Made by a program: the position numbers and the translations under genes. This document shows, in pieces, positions 6,713 to 15,020 of a DNA stretch of 29,104 bases. Numbering within the stretch: position 1 is the stretch's first letter; each line of letters opens with the position of its first letter. The notes beneath the pieces were generated by a model. That model made no database searches and was not told where the DNA came from. It was given only the letters and a program-made list of their open reading frames with translations. The DNA lies in the NCBI GenBank assembly GCA_964501715.1, contig CAZCTR010000015.1:1-29104 (forward strand). Reading direction: 5' to 3'. Source of the stretch: M55B118 sp964501715. GTDB taxonomy: Bacteria > Bacillota_I > Bacilli_A > Izemoplasmatales > Izemoplasmataceae.

Positions 6713-8701
6713 ATGTTCAGAAAATCCATCATCATAGCAACCTTGGTCTTCGCTTTCGCGTCCATCGCGGCATGCGGTGGCGCTACAGAAGACAACGGGA
6801 ACGGCCGGGAACCCGACGAGACGCTTGCCACACAGGAACCGACCGTGGAAGACGGTTATCTTGCGGAACATGCGCAAGACGGCATGATCCTTCATGCCTG
6901 GAACTGGTCCATGGAAAATATCGAGGCACATCTTGAAGACATCGCGGTCGCCGGATACAGCACGGTCCAGATTTCCCCCATGCAGCCACAAAAGGACTAT
7001 TTCGGCATCGGAACATGGGAAGGGAACTGGTGGAAACTCTATCAGCCTTTAGGCTTTGAAATCGCGACCGGTGATCACGCAATCGGAACGCTTTCCGATC
7101 TTGAAAGCCTGACGGATGCCGCTGATGAATATGGCATAAAGGTCATTGTCGATGTCATCGCCAACCATCTTGCTGAAGGAGACGATGAAACCCTTCATGA
7201 AGATGTGGAAGAGTATGAGCCACAGATCTATTCGCAATCGCTTTTCCGTACCGGATACGGCTATGTGAATGACAATACCGTGGAAGCCGTCACAAGAGGC
7301 TCCCTTGGTGGGCTTCCGGATCTCAAGACAGAACATGAGACGGTGCAGGAGCGCACCCTCCATCTTCTCAAATCATACGTCGATGCTGGCGTTGACGGTT
7401 TCAGGTTCGATGCGGCCAAACACATAGAGACGCCTGAAGACGGAGACTACGCAAGCGATTTTTGGCCGACTGTCATTGACGGCATCGAAGACTATGCAGA
7501 CGGAGACCTCTTCATCTATGGAGAGATTCTCAACACCGCAGGTAGCGGACGCTCCTACACTGATTACACCTCTTACATGGGTGTCACAGCCAATACGGTC
7601 TCCGATGACATCCGCAACTCATTGAGAAGCGGAAGCATAGGAAGTCTGGAGAATCTGGATTATCCCGATGATGTGGCCGCCGAAAAAAGCGTGCTCTGGC
7701 CTGAATCACATGACGACTTCGCCGGTGGACACACCCGTACGCAAAGCGTCTCCCTCATGAACAAGACGTATGCTGCGCAGGCTTCGCTCAAGGATGCGAC
7801 ATCGCTCTATTTCGCACGTCCCGAGGCTGCGACACTGATGGGGGAAGTCGGAACCTATGACTGGAAATCCCTTGAGGTCACAGAGAGCAACCGATTCAAC
7901 AATTACTTCATCGGCGCCTCCGAGGAAGTGACGATCCATGACGGTTATTTCCTCAATGAACGTTTCGATGAAGACCGTGAGGGCGCCATGCTCGTAAACG
8001 TCGATGGACCGAGACGCGTGGAGGACATGCCGGTGTCAAACCTGTCAGACGGTGAATACAAGGACCAGGTGTCGAACACGACATTCACGGTTGAGGATGG
8101 AAAGCTTTCCGGTGTCATGGCCAGAAGCGGCATCGCCGCCATCTACAATAATCCATATCAGCCCCTGCCCGCTGTCTATGTTTCCGACACGGGTGAAGGA
8201 GCAAGCTTCATAGACACCAAGACAGTCACCGTTTTCGCCCACAACGCGACCGATGCCTATTACACTGTGGATGATGGCGATCCGGTCGAGTTCTCCGGTC
8301 AGCGAGATGTCGAGCTGAGCCATCCCGATGATAATGCGACCATCACTTTGAGAATTGTCGCTTCGTATGGTGAGCGCACTGTGGAAGAGACCTACACCTA
8401 TGAGAAATCCAATGTCGTCGTCGACGAGGTCACTGTCAACAACCTGGACACAGACGTCTTGGAAGGCAAGACGCTCGCCGCCTGGGCATGGCCCACCGGT
8501 GAGGACGGACAATGGGTAGAAGGCACGCTAGAGGATGACTCTTTCACCTTCGACCTTCCCGAGAACCACATGTGGTTCCTGCTTGTCACATTCCCAGAAG
8601 ACACCACGGAGTTCGACTGGGATGACGCGATAGAACAGACTGGTGACACACAAGTTCCCAGCGATGGTGTGTATGACGGCTCACAAATGAGCTGGCAATA
8701 G
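6713..8701 (+). CDS. Extracellular alpha-amylase lipoprotein (GH13)
   Basis: A 662-residue membrane-anchored starch-degrading enzyme. The signal peptide ends in SIAAC (Cys about 21) and is followed by an acidic N/G linker. The GH13 catalytic barrel spans about residues 55-400, with region I DVIANH (147-152), region II GFRFDAAKH (nucleophile D233), region III IYGEIL (acid/base E271) and region IV ESHDD (H333, D334), so the active site is intact. The layout resembles AmyE-type Bacillus amylases. After the barrel come an all-beta domain and, from about 500, a chitobiase/Ig-like repeat (AYYTVDDGDPVEFSG). The C-terminal module with AAWAWPTGEDGQW resembles starch-binding CBM26-like domains. The start is ATG at 6713 behind GAGGAG. 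Extracellular alpha-glucan use is the likely role; an adjacent sugar transporter is not seen. Confidence 0.93.
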   Translation: MFRKSIIIATLVFAFASIAACGGATEDNGNGREPDETLATQEPTVEDGYLAEHAQDGMILHAWNWSMENIEAHLEDIAVAGYSTVQISPMQPQKDYFGIGTWEGNWWKLYQPLGFEIATGDHAIGTLSDLESLTDAADEYGIKVIVDVIANHLAEGDDETLHEDVEEYEPQIYSQSLFRTGYGYVNDNTVEAVTRGSLGGLPDLKTEHETVQERTLHLLKSYVDAGVDGFRFDAAKHIETPEDGDYASDFWPTVIDGIEDYADGDLFIYGEILNTAGSGRSYTDYTSYMGVTANTVSDDIRNSLRSGSIGSLENLDYPDDVAAEKSVLWPESHDDFAGGHTRTQSVSLMNKTYAAQASLKDATSLYFARPEAATLMGEVGTYDWKSLEVTESNRFNNYFIGASEEVTIHDGYFLNERFDEDREGAMLVNVDGPRRVEDMPVSNLSDGEYKDQVSNTTFTVEDGKLSGVMARSGIAAIYNNPYQPLPAVYVSDTGEGASFIDTKTVTVFAHNATDAYYTVDDGDPVEFSGQRDVELSHPDDNATITLRIVASYGERTVEETYTYEKSNVVVDEVTVNNLDTDVLEGKTLAAWAWPTGEDGQWVEGTLEDDSFTFDLPENHMWFLLVTFPEDTTEFDWDDAIEQTGDTQVPSDGVYDGSQMSWQ

Positions 8702-8719
8702 AAACTGCACAAGTTATGA

Positions 8720-8756
8720 AGGGCTTTGAAGCAATCCGCTTCGAAGCTCTTTTTTC
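8720..8756 (+). terminator. Terminator of the alpha-amylase gene
   Basis: Imperfect 12-bp stem GGGCTTTGAAGC/GCTTCGAAGCTC with a five-base loop, followed by six T. It isolates the amylase gene from the ABC transporter gene downstream. Confidence 0.75.
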
Positions 8757-8869
8757 GTGTGCATCTTATCTTGAATCTATTTGACGATACCATGAAGAAT
8801 ATGCATTTTTGTGGAATAAACAAGCTGGAATGGCATATAATAGGGTAAAACCATTGAAGGGTGAAGGCT

Positions 8870-11170
8870 ATGTTGGAATTGAAGGACCTTACAAAGAAAT
8901 ATGAGATAGGAAGCTTCCGCCAGACCGCCCTGGATGGGGTGACGCTCAGTTTCCGAAACAAGGAATTCGTGGCGGTGACAGGGCCCTCAGGGTCCGGAAA
9001 GACGACACTTCTGAACATGATCGGCGGGCTTGACCGTTACGATAGTGGAGACCTGCTCATCGACGGGAAATCGACTCAGACGTTCAATGACAAGGAATGG
9101 GACAGTTACAGGAATCACGCCATCGGATTCGTGTTTCAGAACTACAATCTCATTTCCCACACCTCCGTGCTCTCAAATGTCGAGGTCGGCATGACACTGA
9201 GCGGTCTGAGCCGTGAGGAAAGAAGGGCCCGGGCCACCGAAGTGCTTGGCCGTGTCGGGCTTGAGGATCATGTGCACAAGAAACCCAATCAACTCTCAGG
9301 CGGACAGATGCAACGTGTCGCGATCGCAAGGGCGCTCGCGAACGATCCCGAGATCATCCTCGCGGACGAACCCACCGGTGCAATCGACACAGAGACCAGC
9401 CAGCAGATCATGGCTTTGATTCAGGAAATCGCGAAAGACAAGCTTGTCATCATGGTGACCCATGACGAGGCGATCGCGGAAGCTTATGCCTCCCGCATCG
9501 TAGGCCTTCAGGACGGAAAGGTCATAAGCGACACTGACCCCTACCGCCTCGAGAGCGAAAACAACGGAAAACTCAATTTCAAGAAAACCTCCATGGCTTT
9601 CAAACAGGCACTCACCCTTTCTTTCAACAACCTCCGCACCAAGAAGTTCCGCACCGCGATCACCGCCTTCGCCGGCAGCATCGGAATCATCGGAGTCGCT
9701 TTGGTGATGAGTCTTGCCAATGGACTGAATCGAGAGATCGACACGTTCGAGCAGACCACATTGGCGGAGTTCCCCATCCAAATCGACAGGGTCTCCTTCA
9801 ATGTCGAGGTATTCAGAGAACAAGGCGGCGGACCGCCGGAAAGGCTTGAGGGCGAACCTTTCGAGTCTTTTCCGCAAACGGATGAGATCTACCCCTATGA
9901 AGAACCCCCTTTCGCCGCAGAGCACATCAACGACATCTCCGAGGATTATGTCTCGCATCTGGAGGGTCTCGATCCATCCCTCTATTTTGAGATGACCACC
10001 CGCTATCGCGCCGAGATGCATCTTTATCACACGCTTTCGAGCGGCGCGGACACCCGTTTGAACACTTCCCGGGTGAATTTCGGACCGACACTTTCCGACC
10101 CTGAATTCTATGCGGACAATTATGACACGCTTGCTGGGCGCGAACCTGAAGATTCCAGCGAACTTCTGCTCGTGGTTGATGAGTACAACCGCCTCAACGC
10201 TGACATCATCAACGCCTTCGGTTTGAGCAGCCAAGTCGAGGCCTACGGGTTCGAAGCCTTTTTGGACAAGTCTTTCGAACTGGTGTTTCTCGATGACCGA
10301 TATGATTATGACGGGGACACAGAACGTTTTTCTCCAATCAATGATGCTTCGGTCCTGATGGATCAAGAGAACAATGAGACCTTGACGATTGTCGGCATCG
10401 CCCGGGTGAAGGATGACGCTGTCAGCAACTTTTTGAACACCGGTCTCAAACACCATCCCGACCTTGTTGAACGTGTCATCAGCGACGCGCAGGAAAGTGA
10501 CATTGGACAGGCGCAGAAGGCCTCTGATGTGGATGTGGTGAGCGGTACGCCGATCGACGAGAACGTGAAGGCCAACCAGCTTCAACGCTGGGGTGTCGAC
10601 CCACGGCCCAACCAGATCCTGATCTATCCCGTCGATTACGAGGCCAAGGTTGCGATCACGGATTATCTCGACACCTACAACGAGGACAAGGAAGATGATG
10701 AGCGGGTGCTCTATACCGACCTTGCGGCGATCATCACCGAGCTTACGAGTGATGTGATCGACGGTGTATCCTATGTATTGATCGCTTTCGCATCGATATC
10801 CCTGATTGTATCGTCGGTCATGATCGGCATCATCACCTATGTCTCCGTGCTTGAGAGGACCAAGGAAATCGGCATCTTGAGAAGCCTGGGTGCCCGAAAG
10901 CGCGACATTTCCCGTGTATTCAACGCGGAAACCACACTCATCGGGTTCTTCGCGGGCGTAAGCGGTGTGCTGATCGCCTTTGTGCTCACATTCCCTTTGA
11001 GTGCGCTCATAAACAGGTTTGTCGATGATGTCGGCAGACTCGCCGTCATGCCTCTATCAGCTGTCTTTGGGCTGATCGCCATCAGCATTGTACTTACTTA
11101 TATCGCAGGCCTCATCCCGGCCCGCATCGCCGCGAACAAGAATCCTGTCGAAGCGCTCCGGGTCGACTGA
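8870..11170 (+). CDS. MacB-like ABC transporter: ATPase fused to FtsX-type permease with large ectodomain
   Basis: A 766-residue membrane protein fusing an ATPase (1-225) to a permease. Walker A GPSGSGKTT is at 38-46, signature LSGGQMQR at about 142, Walker B ILADEP at about 163 and the switch His in MVTHDE at about 198: a complete LolD/MacB-class ATPase. The first membrane helix is at about 255-280. Then comes an outward-facing acidic domain of about 340 residues, and the last three helices, preceded or joined by the FtsX signature YVSVLERTKEIGILRSLGARKRDI. This class works as a mechanotransmission pump or exporter for peptides, lipids or lipoproteins. A TATAAT at 8836-8841 is a likely -10 box. 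The start is ATG at 8870; a GTG at 8861 in the same frame is possible. No partner adaptor gene is adjacent. Confidence 0.9.
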   Translation: MLELKDLTKKYEIGSFRQTALDGVTLSFRNKEFVAVTGPSGSGKTTLLNMIGGLDRYDSGDLLIDGKSTQTFNDKEWDSYRNHAIGFVFQNYNLISHTSVLSNVEVGMTLSGLSREERRARATEVLGRVGLEDHVHKKPNQLSGGQMQRVAIARALANDPEIILADEPTGAIDTETSQQIMALIQEIAKDKLVIMVTHDEAIAEAYASRIVGLQDGKVISDTDPYRLESENNGKLNFKKTSMAFKQALTLSFNNLRTKKFRTAITAFAGSIGIIGVALVMSLANGLNREIDTFEQTTLAEFPIQIDRVSFNVEVFREQGGGPPERLEGEPFESFPQTDEIYPYEEPPFAAEHINDISEDYVSHLEGLDPSLYFEMTTRYRAEMHLYHTLSSGADTRLNTSRVNFGPTLSDPEFYADNYDTLAGREPEDSSELLLVVDEYNRLNADIINAFGLSSQVEAYGFEAFLDKSFELVFLDDRYDYDGDTERFSPINDASVLMDQENNETLTIVGIARVKDDAVSNFLNTGLKHHPDLVERVISDAQESDIGQAQKASDVDVVSGTPIDENVKANQLQRWGVDPRPNQILIYPVDYEAKVAITDYLDTYNEDKEDDERVLYTDLAAIITELTSDVIDGVSYVLIAFASISLIVSSVMIGIITYVSVLERTKEIGILRSLGARKRDISRVFNAETTLIGFFAGVSGVLIAFVLTFPLSALINRFVDDVGRLAVMPLSAVFGLIAISIVLTYIAGLIPARIAANKNPVEALRVD

Positions 11171-11184
11171 TGATTTTCCCACCC

Positions 11185-11213
11185 AAAAACGCCCCCTGCA
11201 GGGGGCGTTTTTT
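11185..11213. terminator. Bidirectional terminator
   Basis: AAAAACGCCCCC/GGGGGCGTTTTT around TGCA, a near-perfect palindrome with T-runs on both strands. It lies between the convergent ABC transporter (+) and fasciclin lipoprotein (-) genes. Confidence 0.9.
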
Positions 11214-11252
11214 GTGTGAGATGTAAGAGTCGATCCAAAGCGGGTCTACGTA

Positions 11253-12488
11253 TCATTCGTCTTCCGTGAAGACATCCGGCCAATCGTCCGCGAAAGAGGG
11301 AGGGATCAGGACGGTGTCGATGGTGTGCACATAACCGATGTCGAAGAGGCTTTCTGAGGATATGAGCGATGCATCCCCGATCTTCAAGGCGTCCTCGACG
11401 ACTTCGATAGAAAGCATGTCGCCCTGCAATGTCCCGAGTTCGCCGGGAGCGAGTCCGTAAAGTTCGCTCGCTAGATAGGGCTCCGTGACTACGTGATACA
11501 GCAGGACATCCACGAACGCCTCCGATTGAATCAATGTCTCAATCGACATGTCGACACGGGAGGCCAGGGCCATGAGTGCCTCTTCTTCAGGAGCGAAAAG
11601 CGTGACACCTGAGAGATCATTGCCACCCCCAGGAAAGGGGAAGAGGTTGAGCGGAAGGTCCCCGCTTGCGATCAGTTCGAAAATGAGTGCCTGCAAGTCA
11701 TCGGGTATGGTATCAGATCCGATATCCAGCAGGATATCGCTGGGAAGAAGCACCCCGCTGATTTCGTGGATGAAACCGTTGTCCGCGGCGATTTCCCTGC
11801 CTGTGGTCAATATCGTGCCGTTGAGCTGCAGGACGTTGTTCGCTGTGTCGAAGCGGATGGCCTCACCCTGGACGGTATCAAGGTTCATGGGCGTGAAACC
11901 GCTCAGCGCGCTTTCTGTCTGGCGCCTTGGGAGCACGTGATACAAAATAGTCTCTTCAAGCCATTCAGTCCCGTGCAAAGTGTCTTCATCCATTTCCAGC
12001 AGGTCAAGAAGGTCTTCAAAGGCGTCATCGTTCGGGGCGAAGAGGGTGATGTCTTCACTGTCACTCAGATAATCCTCGAGACCGGCCGCTTCAATCGCGT
12101 TTAGAAGCTTTGTGAAACCGCCCGCAGCTTCGAGCGTGGCGATCATGCCTTCCGCTTGAACCCGTACGGTGATGGAGGCTTTGAGGTCCTCCCGGTTGAC
12201 CACATCACCCGATGTGATGAGGTCGCCTTCAAGCGTGAACTCACCCGGGCGGTCGTCGCCGTAGCGCATGCGGGCGCGTTCCCATGCGACAGGAATCTGG
12301 ATTTGTTCTCCATCTTCGAGTGTCGCAACGGCCTCATCTGGGAGACCAAGCGCGTCGAAAGGGGTGAATTGCGCCACATCGACGGAGTCGAACGTCTCCA
12401 CGGAGGCGATGTCACGCGTCGATTCACCACACGCTGCGAGCAAGATGATGCTTGTCAATAAGAGACTGAAACCAATCATTCTTTTCAT
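11253..12488 (-). CDS. Lipoprotein with two fasciclin (FAS1) domains
   Basis: A 411-residue surface lipoprotein. The signal peptide MKRMIGFSLLLTSIILLAAC gives the lipid-anchored Cys at 20. Residues about 30-110 resemble a bacterial Ig-like domain of the Big_4 type (VAWERARMRYGDDRPGEF, EDLKASITVRV). Two FAS1 domains follow, at about 115-250 and 255-395, each with the H1/H2 motifs: DITLFAPNDDAFEDLL...ILYHVLP...GFIHEISGVLLP and GVTLFAPEEEALMAL...LLYHVVT...GYVHTIDTVLIPP. FAS1 proteins mediate adhesion or polysaccharide contact. The start is ATG at 12488, six bases after GAGGTG, and a good promoter lies just upstream. It is transcribed alone. Confidence 0.92.
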   Translation of the reverse strand: MKRMIGFSLLLTSIILLAACGESTRDIASVETFDSVDVAQFTPFDALGLPDEAVATLEDGEQIQIPVAWERARMRYGDDRPGEFTLEGDLITSGDVVNREDLKASITVRVQAEGMIATLEAAGGFTKLLNAIEAAGLEDYLSDSEDITLFAPNDDAFEDLLDLLEMDEDTLHGTEWLEETILYHVLPRRQTESALSGFTPMNLDTVQGEAIRFDTANNVLQLNGTILTTGREIAADNGFIHEISGVLLPSDILLDIGSDTIPDDLQALIFELIASGDLPLNLFPFPGGGNDLSGVTLFAPEEEALMALASRVDMSIETLIQSEAFVDVLLYHVVTEPYLASELYGLAPGELGTLQGDMLSIEVVEDALKIGDASLISSESLFDIGYVHTIDTVLIPPSFADDWPDVFTEDE

Positions 12489-12514
12489 GGGCGACACCTC
12501 CCTATTATAAGTCA

Positions 12515-12542
12515 ATTATACCCAAAAGAATCCCTTGTGCAA
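12515..12542 (-). promoter_or_regulatory. Promoter of the fasciclin lipoprotein gene
   Basis: On the minus strand, TTGCAC (12542-12537) and TATAAT (12520-12515) are 16 bases apart. A second TATAAT-like sequence (CTTATAATAG) lies just after it but overlaps the ribosome-binding region and is unlikely to be used. Confidence 0.65.
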
Positions 12543-12605
12543 AACATTATGACCCATTTCATCGGTATGGTATTATTTTTTCGTAAGGCATGCAATGTCT
12601 TGCAT

Positions 12606-12655
12606 GTAAAAAAGCCTTCCGGCTTTCTGACTAGGAGAGAGGAAGGCTTTTTTAC
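12606..12655 (-). terminator. Terminator at the end of the DUF5692/hyp gene block
   Basis: Perfect 15-bp inverted repeat GTAAAAAAGCCTTCC (12606-12620) and GGAAGGCTTTTTTAC (12641-12655) with a 20-base loop. On the minus strand it follows the stop at 12666 by about 10 bases and ends in a T-run. No plus-strand gene ends nearby. Confidence 0.85.
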
Positions 12656-12665
12656 TTGTACAGAT

Positions 12666-13649
12666 CTATCTTGATAGGGCATGGATGGTTTTATAGGATT
12701 CAAGGTCGGTGTAAAGGTCCTGGGTGTAGGGGTTTCTTTTTGTTTTTACGATTTTATAAATCATGAAGGCCAAAACACCGAGATTCGCCGCAAGGGCGAT
12801 GCCACTCACGAGATTGTAGATGTTGGTGTTATAAGTCGATTCGACCACAAACGTCCCTTTGTCCTGAAAGTGCGGGAATGTCTGGGCGAACATGCACCAG
12901 AGCGCGAGTGTCTGGGCCCGATGTTGGAGCCATGCGCCCTTGCCTATGGTGAAAGCGCACAAGGTCGGAGCAGTGAGAAGGGCGAGCCCCGCATAGAAGG
13001 AGTGGGTCGGAAGCGCGTTGTAGGTGTAGGCGAAGTTCCAGAGGCAATAGGCGATGATCCAGAACCAAAGCATGTCCGGCCAAAGCATGTCCTTGCTGGT
13101 ATCCTTTTTCGTCTTCTTGCGGATGACAATCCCGAAGAATCCGGTGATTGTGACAATGTTGATGAGGCCGGCGGCCGCGTTCATATAATTCCAAGGGCCG
13201 CCCATGACTCCGACGACCTCACCCATGATGGGTCCTGAATGAGCATTCCAGTGTGTGAGGGCGATCTCGACATCACGTGTCACTGCCTGAAGGATGTTGA
13301 TGGCGAGGATGAGCGGTGGAAACAGCAGCACCCATTTGTGGTCCCTGAGTCTCCAGGTGACTTTCTTGGTGTCGGGGTCCTTTTTCTCGAGATGGCGGAT
13401 CAGGAAGAAGCCGATCGACCCTGCGAGAGCGGAATAGACCTTCGCCATGTGGAACCAATCGGTATAGGTCACATCGGACAGTACAGTCATCCATAGCACC
13501 GTGAGCCCTATGGGGAGAAGCACGAACGCGAAAAGCGCTGCGATCTTGAAACGTCTCGTCAGCTCATTGGCGAAGAAAAGAGCCAATAAAACGATGAACC
13601 AGATGAAGAATATGAGTAAGGCGGAATCCGTGTTTGGGAATGTGAACAT
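12666..13649 (-). CDS. DUF5692-like polytopic membrane protein, paralogue B
   Basis: A 327-residue integral membrane protein with about eight or nine hydrophobic segments, which I assign with moderate confidence to DUF5692; function is unknown. It is a close paralogue of the gene directly upstream: same length, collinear, and sharing long stretches such as WFIxLLxLFxANE, TDWFHxAKVYSA, IGFFLIRHLEKKDPDT, HSGPIMGEVVG, GGPWNYMNAAAG and GAWLQHRAQTLALWCM. Conserved polar residues within membrane segments (the Asn of AINILQA and WNYMN, the His of HSGP and LQHRAQ, Trp/Asn of LWNFAYTYN) look like a substrate or cofactor site. The start is ATG at 13649 (MFTFPNTD), six bases after AGGAGA; an in-frame start 75 bases upstream lacks a ribosome site. 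It is the last gene of the block, 130 bases after paralogue A. Confidence 0.8.
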   Translation of the reverse strand: MFTFPNTDSALLIFFIWFIVLLALFFANELTRRFKIAALFAFVLLPIGLTVLWMTVLSDVTYTDWFHMAKVYSALAGSIGFFLIRHLEKKDPDTKKVTWRLRDHKWVLLFPPLILAINILQAVTRDVEIALTHWNAHSGPIMGEVVGVMGGPWNYMNAAAGLINIVTITGFFGIVIRKKTKKDTSKDMLWPDMLWFWIIAYCLWNFAYTYNALPTHSFYAGLALLTAPTLCAFTIGKGAWLQHRAQTLALWCMFAQTFPHFQDKGTFVVESTYNTNIYNLVSGIALAANLGVLAFMIYKIVKTKRNPYTQDLYTDLESYKTIHALSR

Positions 13650-13779
13650 GAAATGTCTCCTATCTATATTTTTGAAACTTGACAAGTGAAACAGTGAAAT
13701 ATGAATCAATGGAGTGCAGTACATGATGACTTGCCTGTACAGTTGTCATGTTTTATGAATATGAACCGCTCTGTAAGCT

Positions 13780-14763
13780 CTATTCCGCCAGGGCTTTGAC
13801 GGACTTGTAGGAATCAAGGTCCTTGTAAAGATCTTTGGTGTAGGGGTTCCTTTTTGTCTGAACCATCTTGTAGATCATGTAAGCGAGAACGCCCGCGTTC
13901 GCCGCCAAGGCGGCGCCGCTTATCAGGTTGTAGATGGTTGGGTTATAAGTGGATTCAACCACGAAAGTCCCTTCATCAAAGAAAAGTGGAAACGTACGTG
14001 ATAGCATGCACCAAAGAGCGAGTGTCTGAGCCCGGTGTTGGAGCCATGCTCCCTTGCCTAGCGTGAATGCACACAGGGCAGGGGCTATGAGGAGTGCAAG
14101 CCCTGCATAAAAGGAGTGGGTCGGGATGGCGTTATAGGTGAAAGCGAAATTCCAAATGGAATATGCGATGATCCAGAACCAGAGCATGTCCGGCCACAGC
14201 ATGTCCTTGCTTTTGTCCTTGCTTGTCTGTTTTCGTATGACGATGCCGAAGAATCCGGTGATCGTGACAATGTTCATGAGGCCGGCGGCCGCGTTCATAT
14301 AGTTCCAAGGACCGCCCATGATGCCCACAACCTCGCCCATGATGGGCCCGGAATGGGTATGCCAGTGCGTGAGTCCGATTTCTATATCGCGAGAGACCGC
14401 CTGCATGATGTTGATTGCCAAAATGACAGGCGGGAACAAAAGGACCCATTTGTGGTCCCTGAGCCTCCAGATGACAGTTCCCGTGTCGGGGTCCTTTTTC
14501 TCAAGGTGCCGGATGAGGAAGAAACCGATGGTGCCCACAAGAGCCGAATAGACTTTAGCGAGATGGAACCAATCGGTATAGAAGACGTCCGAGAGCACGG
14601 TGAACCAGAGTACTGTGAGCACCATGGGTAAAATGATGAATGCTATGAGCGCTGCGACCTTGGAGCGGCGCGTGATCTCATTGGCCAAAAAAAGACCGAT
14701 GAGAAGGATGAACCAGACCGCGAATACGAGAAGTGCTGAATCTGCGTTTGGAAAAGTATACAT
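13780..14763 (-). CDS. DUF5692-like polytopic membrane protein, paralogue A
   Basis: 327 residues with the same topology as paralogue B downstream; differences are mostly conservative changes within membrane helices. A charged cytoplasmic-looking loop (RHLEKKDPDTGTVIWRLRDHKW) and a second (RKQTSKDKSKDM) separate the hydrophobic blocks. The segment LTHWHTHSGPIMGEVVGIMGG is unusually rich in His and Gly for a transmembrane region and is kept in both copies, apart from one His of LTHWHTHS that is Asn in paralogue B. The start is ATG at 14763, seven bases after AGGAGG. It follows hypA on the same strand, but a scaffold gap and a strong hairpin lie between. Function is unknown; duplication next to nickel chaperones and an Fe-S flavoprotein suggests a membrane partner in that system. 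Confidence 0.8.
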   Translation of the reverse strand: MYTFPNADSALLVFAVWFILLIGLFLANEITRRSKVAALIAFIILPMVLTVLWFTVLSDVFYTDWFHLAKVYSALVGTIGFFLIRHLEKKDPDTGTVIWRLRDHKWVLLFPPVILAINIMQAVSRDIEIGLTHWHTHSGPIMGEVVGIMGGPWNYMNAAAGLMNIVTITGFFGIVIRKQTSKDKSKDMLWPDMLWFWIIAYSIWNFAFTYNAIPTHSFYAGLALLIAPALCAFTLGKGAWLQHRAQTLALWCMLSRTFPLFFDEGTFVVESTYNPTIYNLISGAALAANAGVLAYMIYKMVQTKRNPYTKDLYKDLDSYKSVKALAE

Positions 14764-14810
14764 GAAATGCCTCCTGATGATTTAGTAATTGGGTTATGGT
14801 GTCTTGCGTC

Positions 14811-14865
14811 ATTGAGTGAGTGGGAAGAAGCGTCCGCTAGGCGGACGCGACTCATTCTGCGTGGA
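14811..14865. repeat. 55-bp exact repeat, left copy, at a scaffold-gap edge
   Basis: The 55 bases directly before the N-run are identical to the 55 bases directly after it (14966-15020). Such terminal identity on both sides of a fixed-size gap is the pattern left when two overlapping contigs are scaffolded without being merged. The copy contains the last codons of hypA, its stop, and the GCGTCCGC hairpin. Confidence 0.9.
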
Positions 14866-14965
14866 NNNNNNNNNNNNNNNNNNNNNNNNNNNNNNNNNNN
14901 NNNNNNNNNNNNNNNNNNNNNNNNNNNNNNNNNNNNNNNNNNNNNNNNNNNNNNNNNNNNNNNNN
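14866..14965. other. Assembly gap (100 N)
   Basis: Exactly 100 N, a conventional placeholder size. Because both edges carry the same 55 bases, true missing sequence may be zero; if so, hypA and paralogue A are only about 88 bases apart. Confidence 0.95.
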
Positions 14966-15020
14966 ATTGAGTGAGTGGGAAGAAGCGTCCGCTAGGCGGA
15001 CGCGACTCATTCTGCGTGGA
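14966..15020. repeat. 55-bp exact repeat, right copy, at a scaffold-gap edge
   Basis: Identical to 14811-14865. This copy is continuous with the intact hypA reading frame (stop at 15007-15009), so it is the genuine genomic context on the hypA side. Confidence 0.9.
14985..15003 (-). promoter_or_regulatory. GC-rich hairpin just after hypA
   Basis: GCGTCCGC and GCGGACGC form a perfect 8-bp stem around three bases, starting 3 bases after the hypA stop; the same hairpin is at 14830-14848 in the duplicated gap edge. It is followed on the minus strand by TTCTTCCC, a poor T-run. It may be a leaky terminator or an mRNA-stabilising stem that lowers expression of the DUF5692 genes relative to hypA. Confidence 0.55.

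Noticed and set aside
9296..10585. 429-codon open frame on the minus strand inside the ABC transporter gene
   Set aside because: Antisense shadow of a clear ATPase-permease; no ribosome site or recognisable domains.
14811..15020. Direct repeats flanking the N-run as ends of a mobile element
   Set aside because: The repeats abut the gap exactly and contain the hypA end, which is the signature of overlapping contigs rather than of a transposon target duplication.
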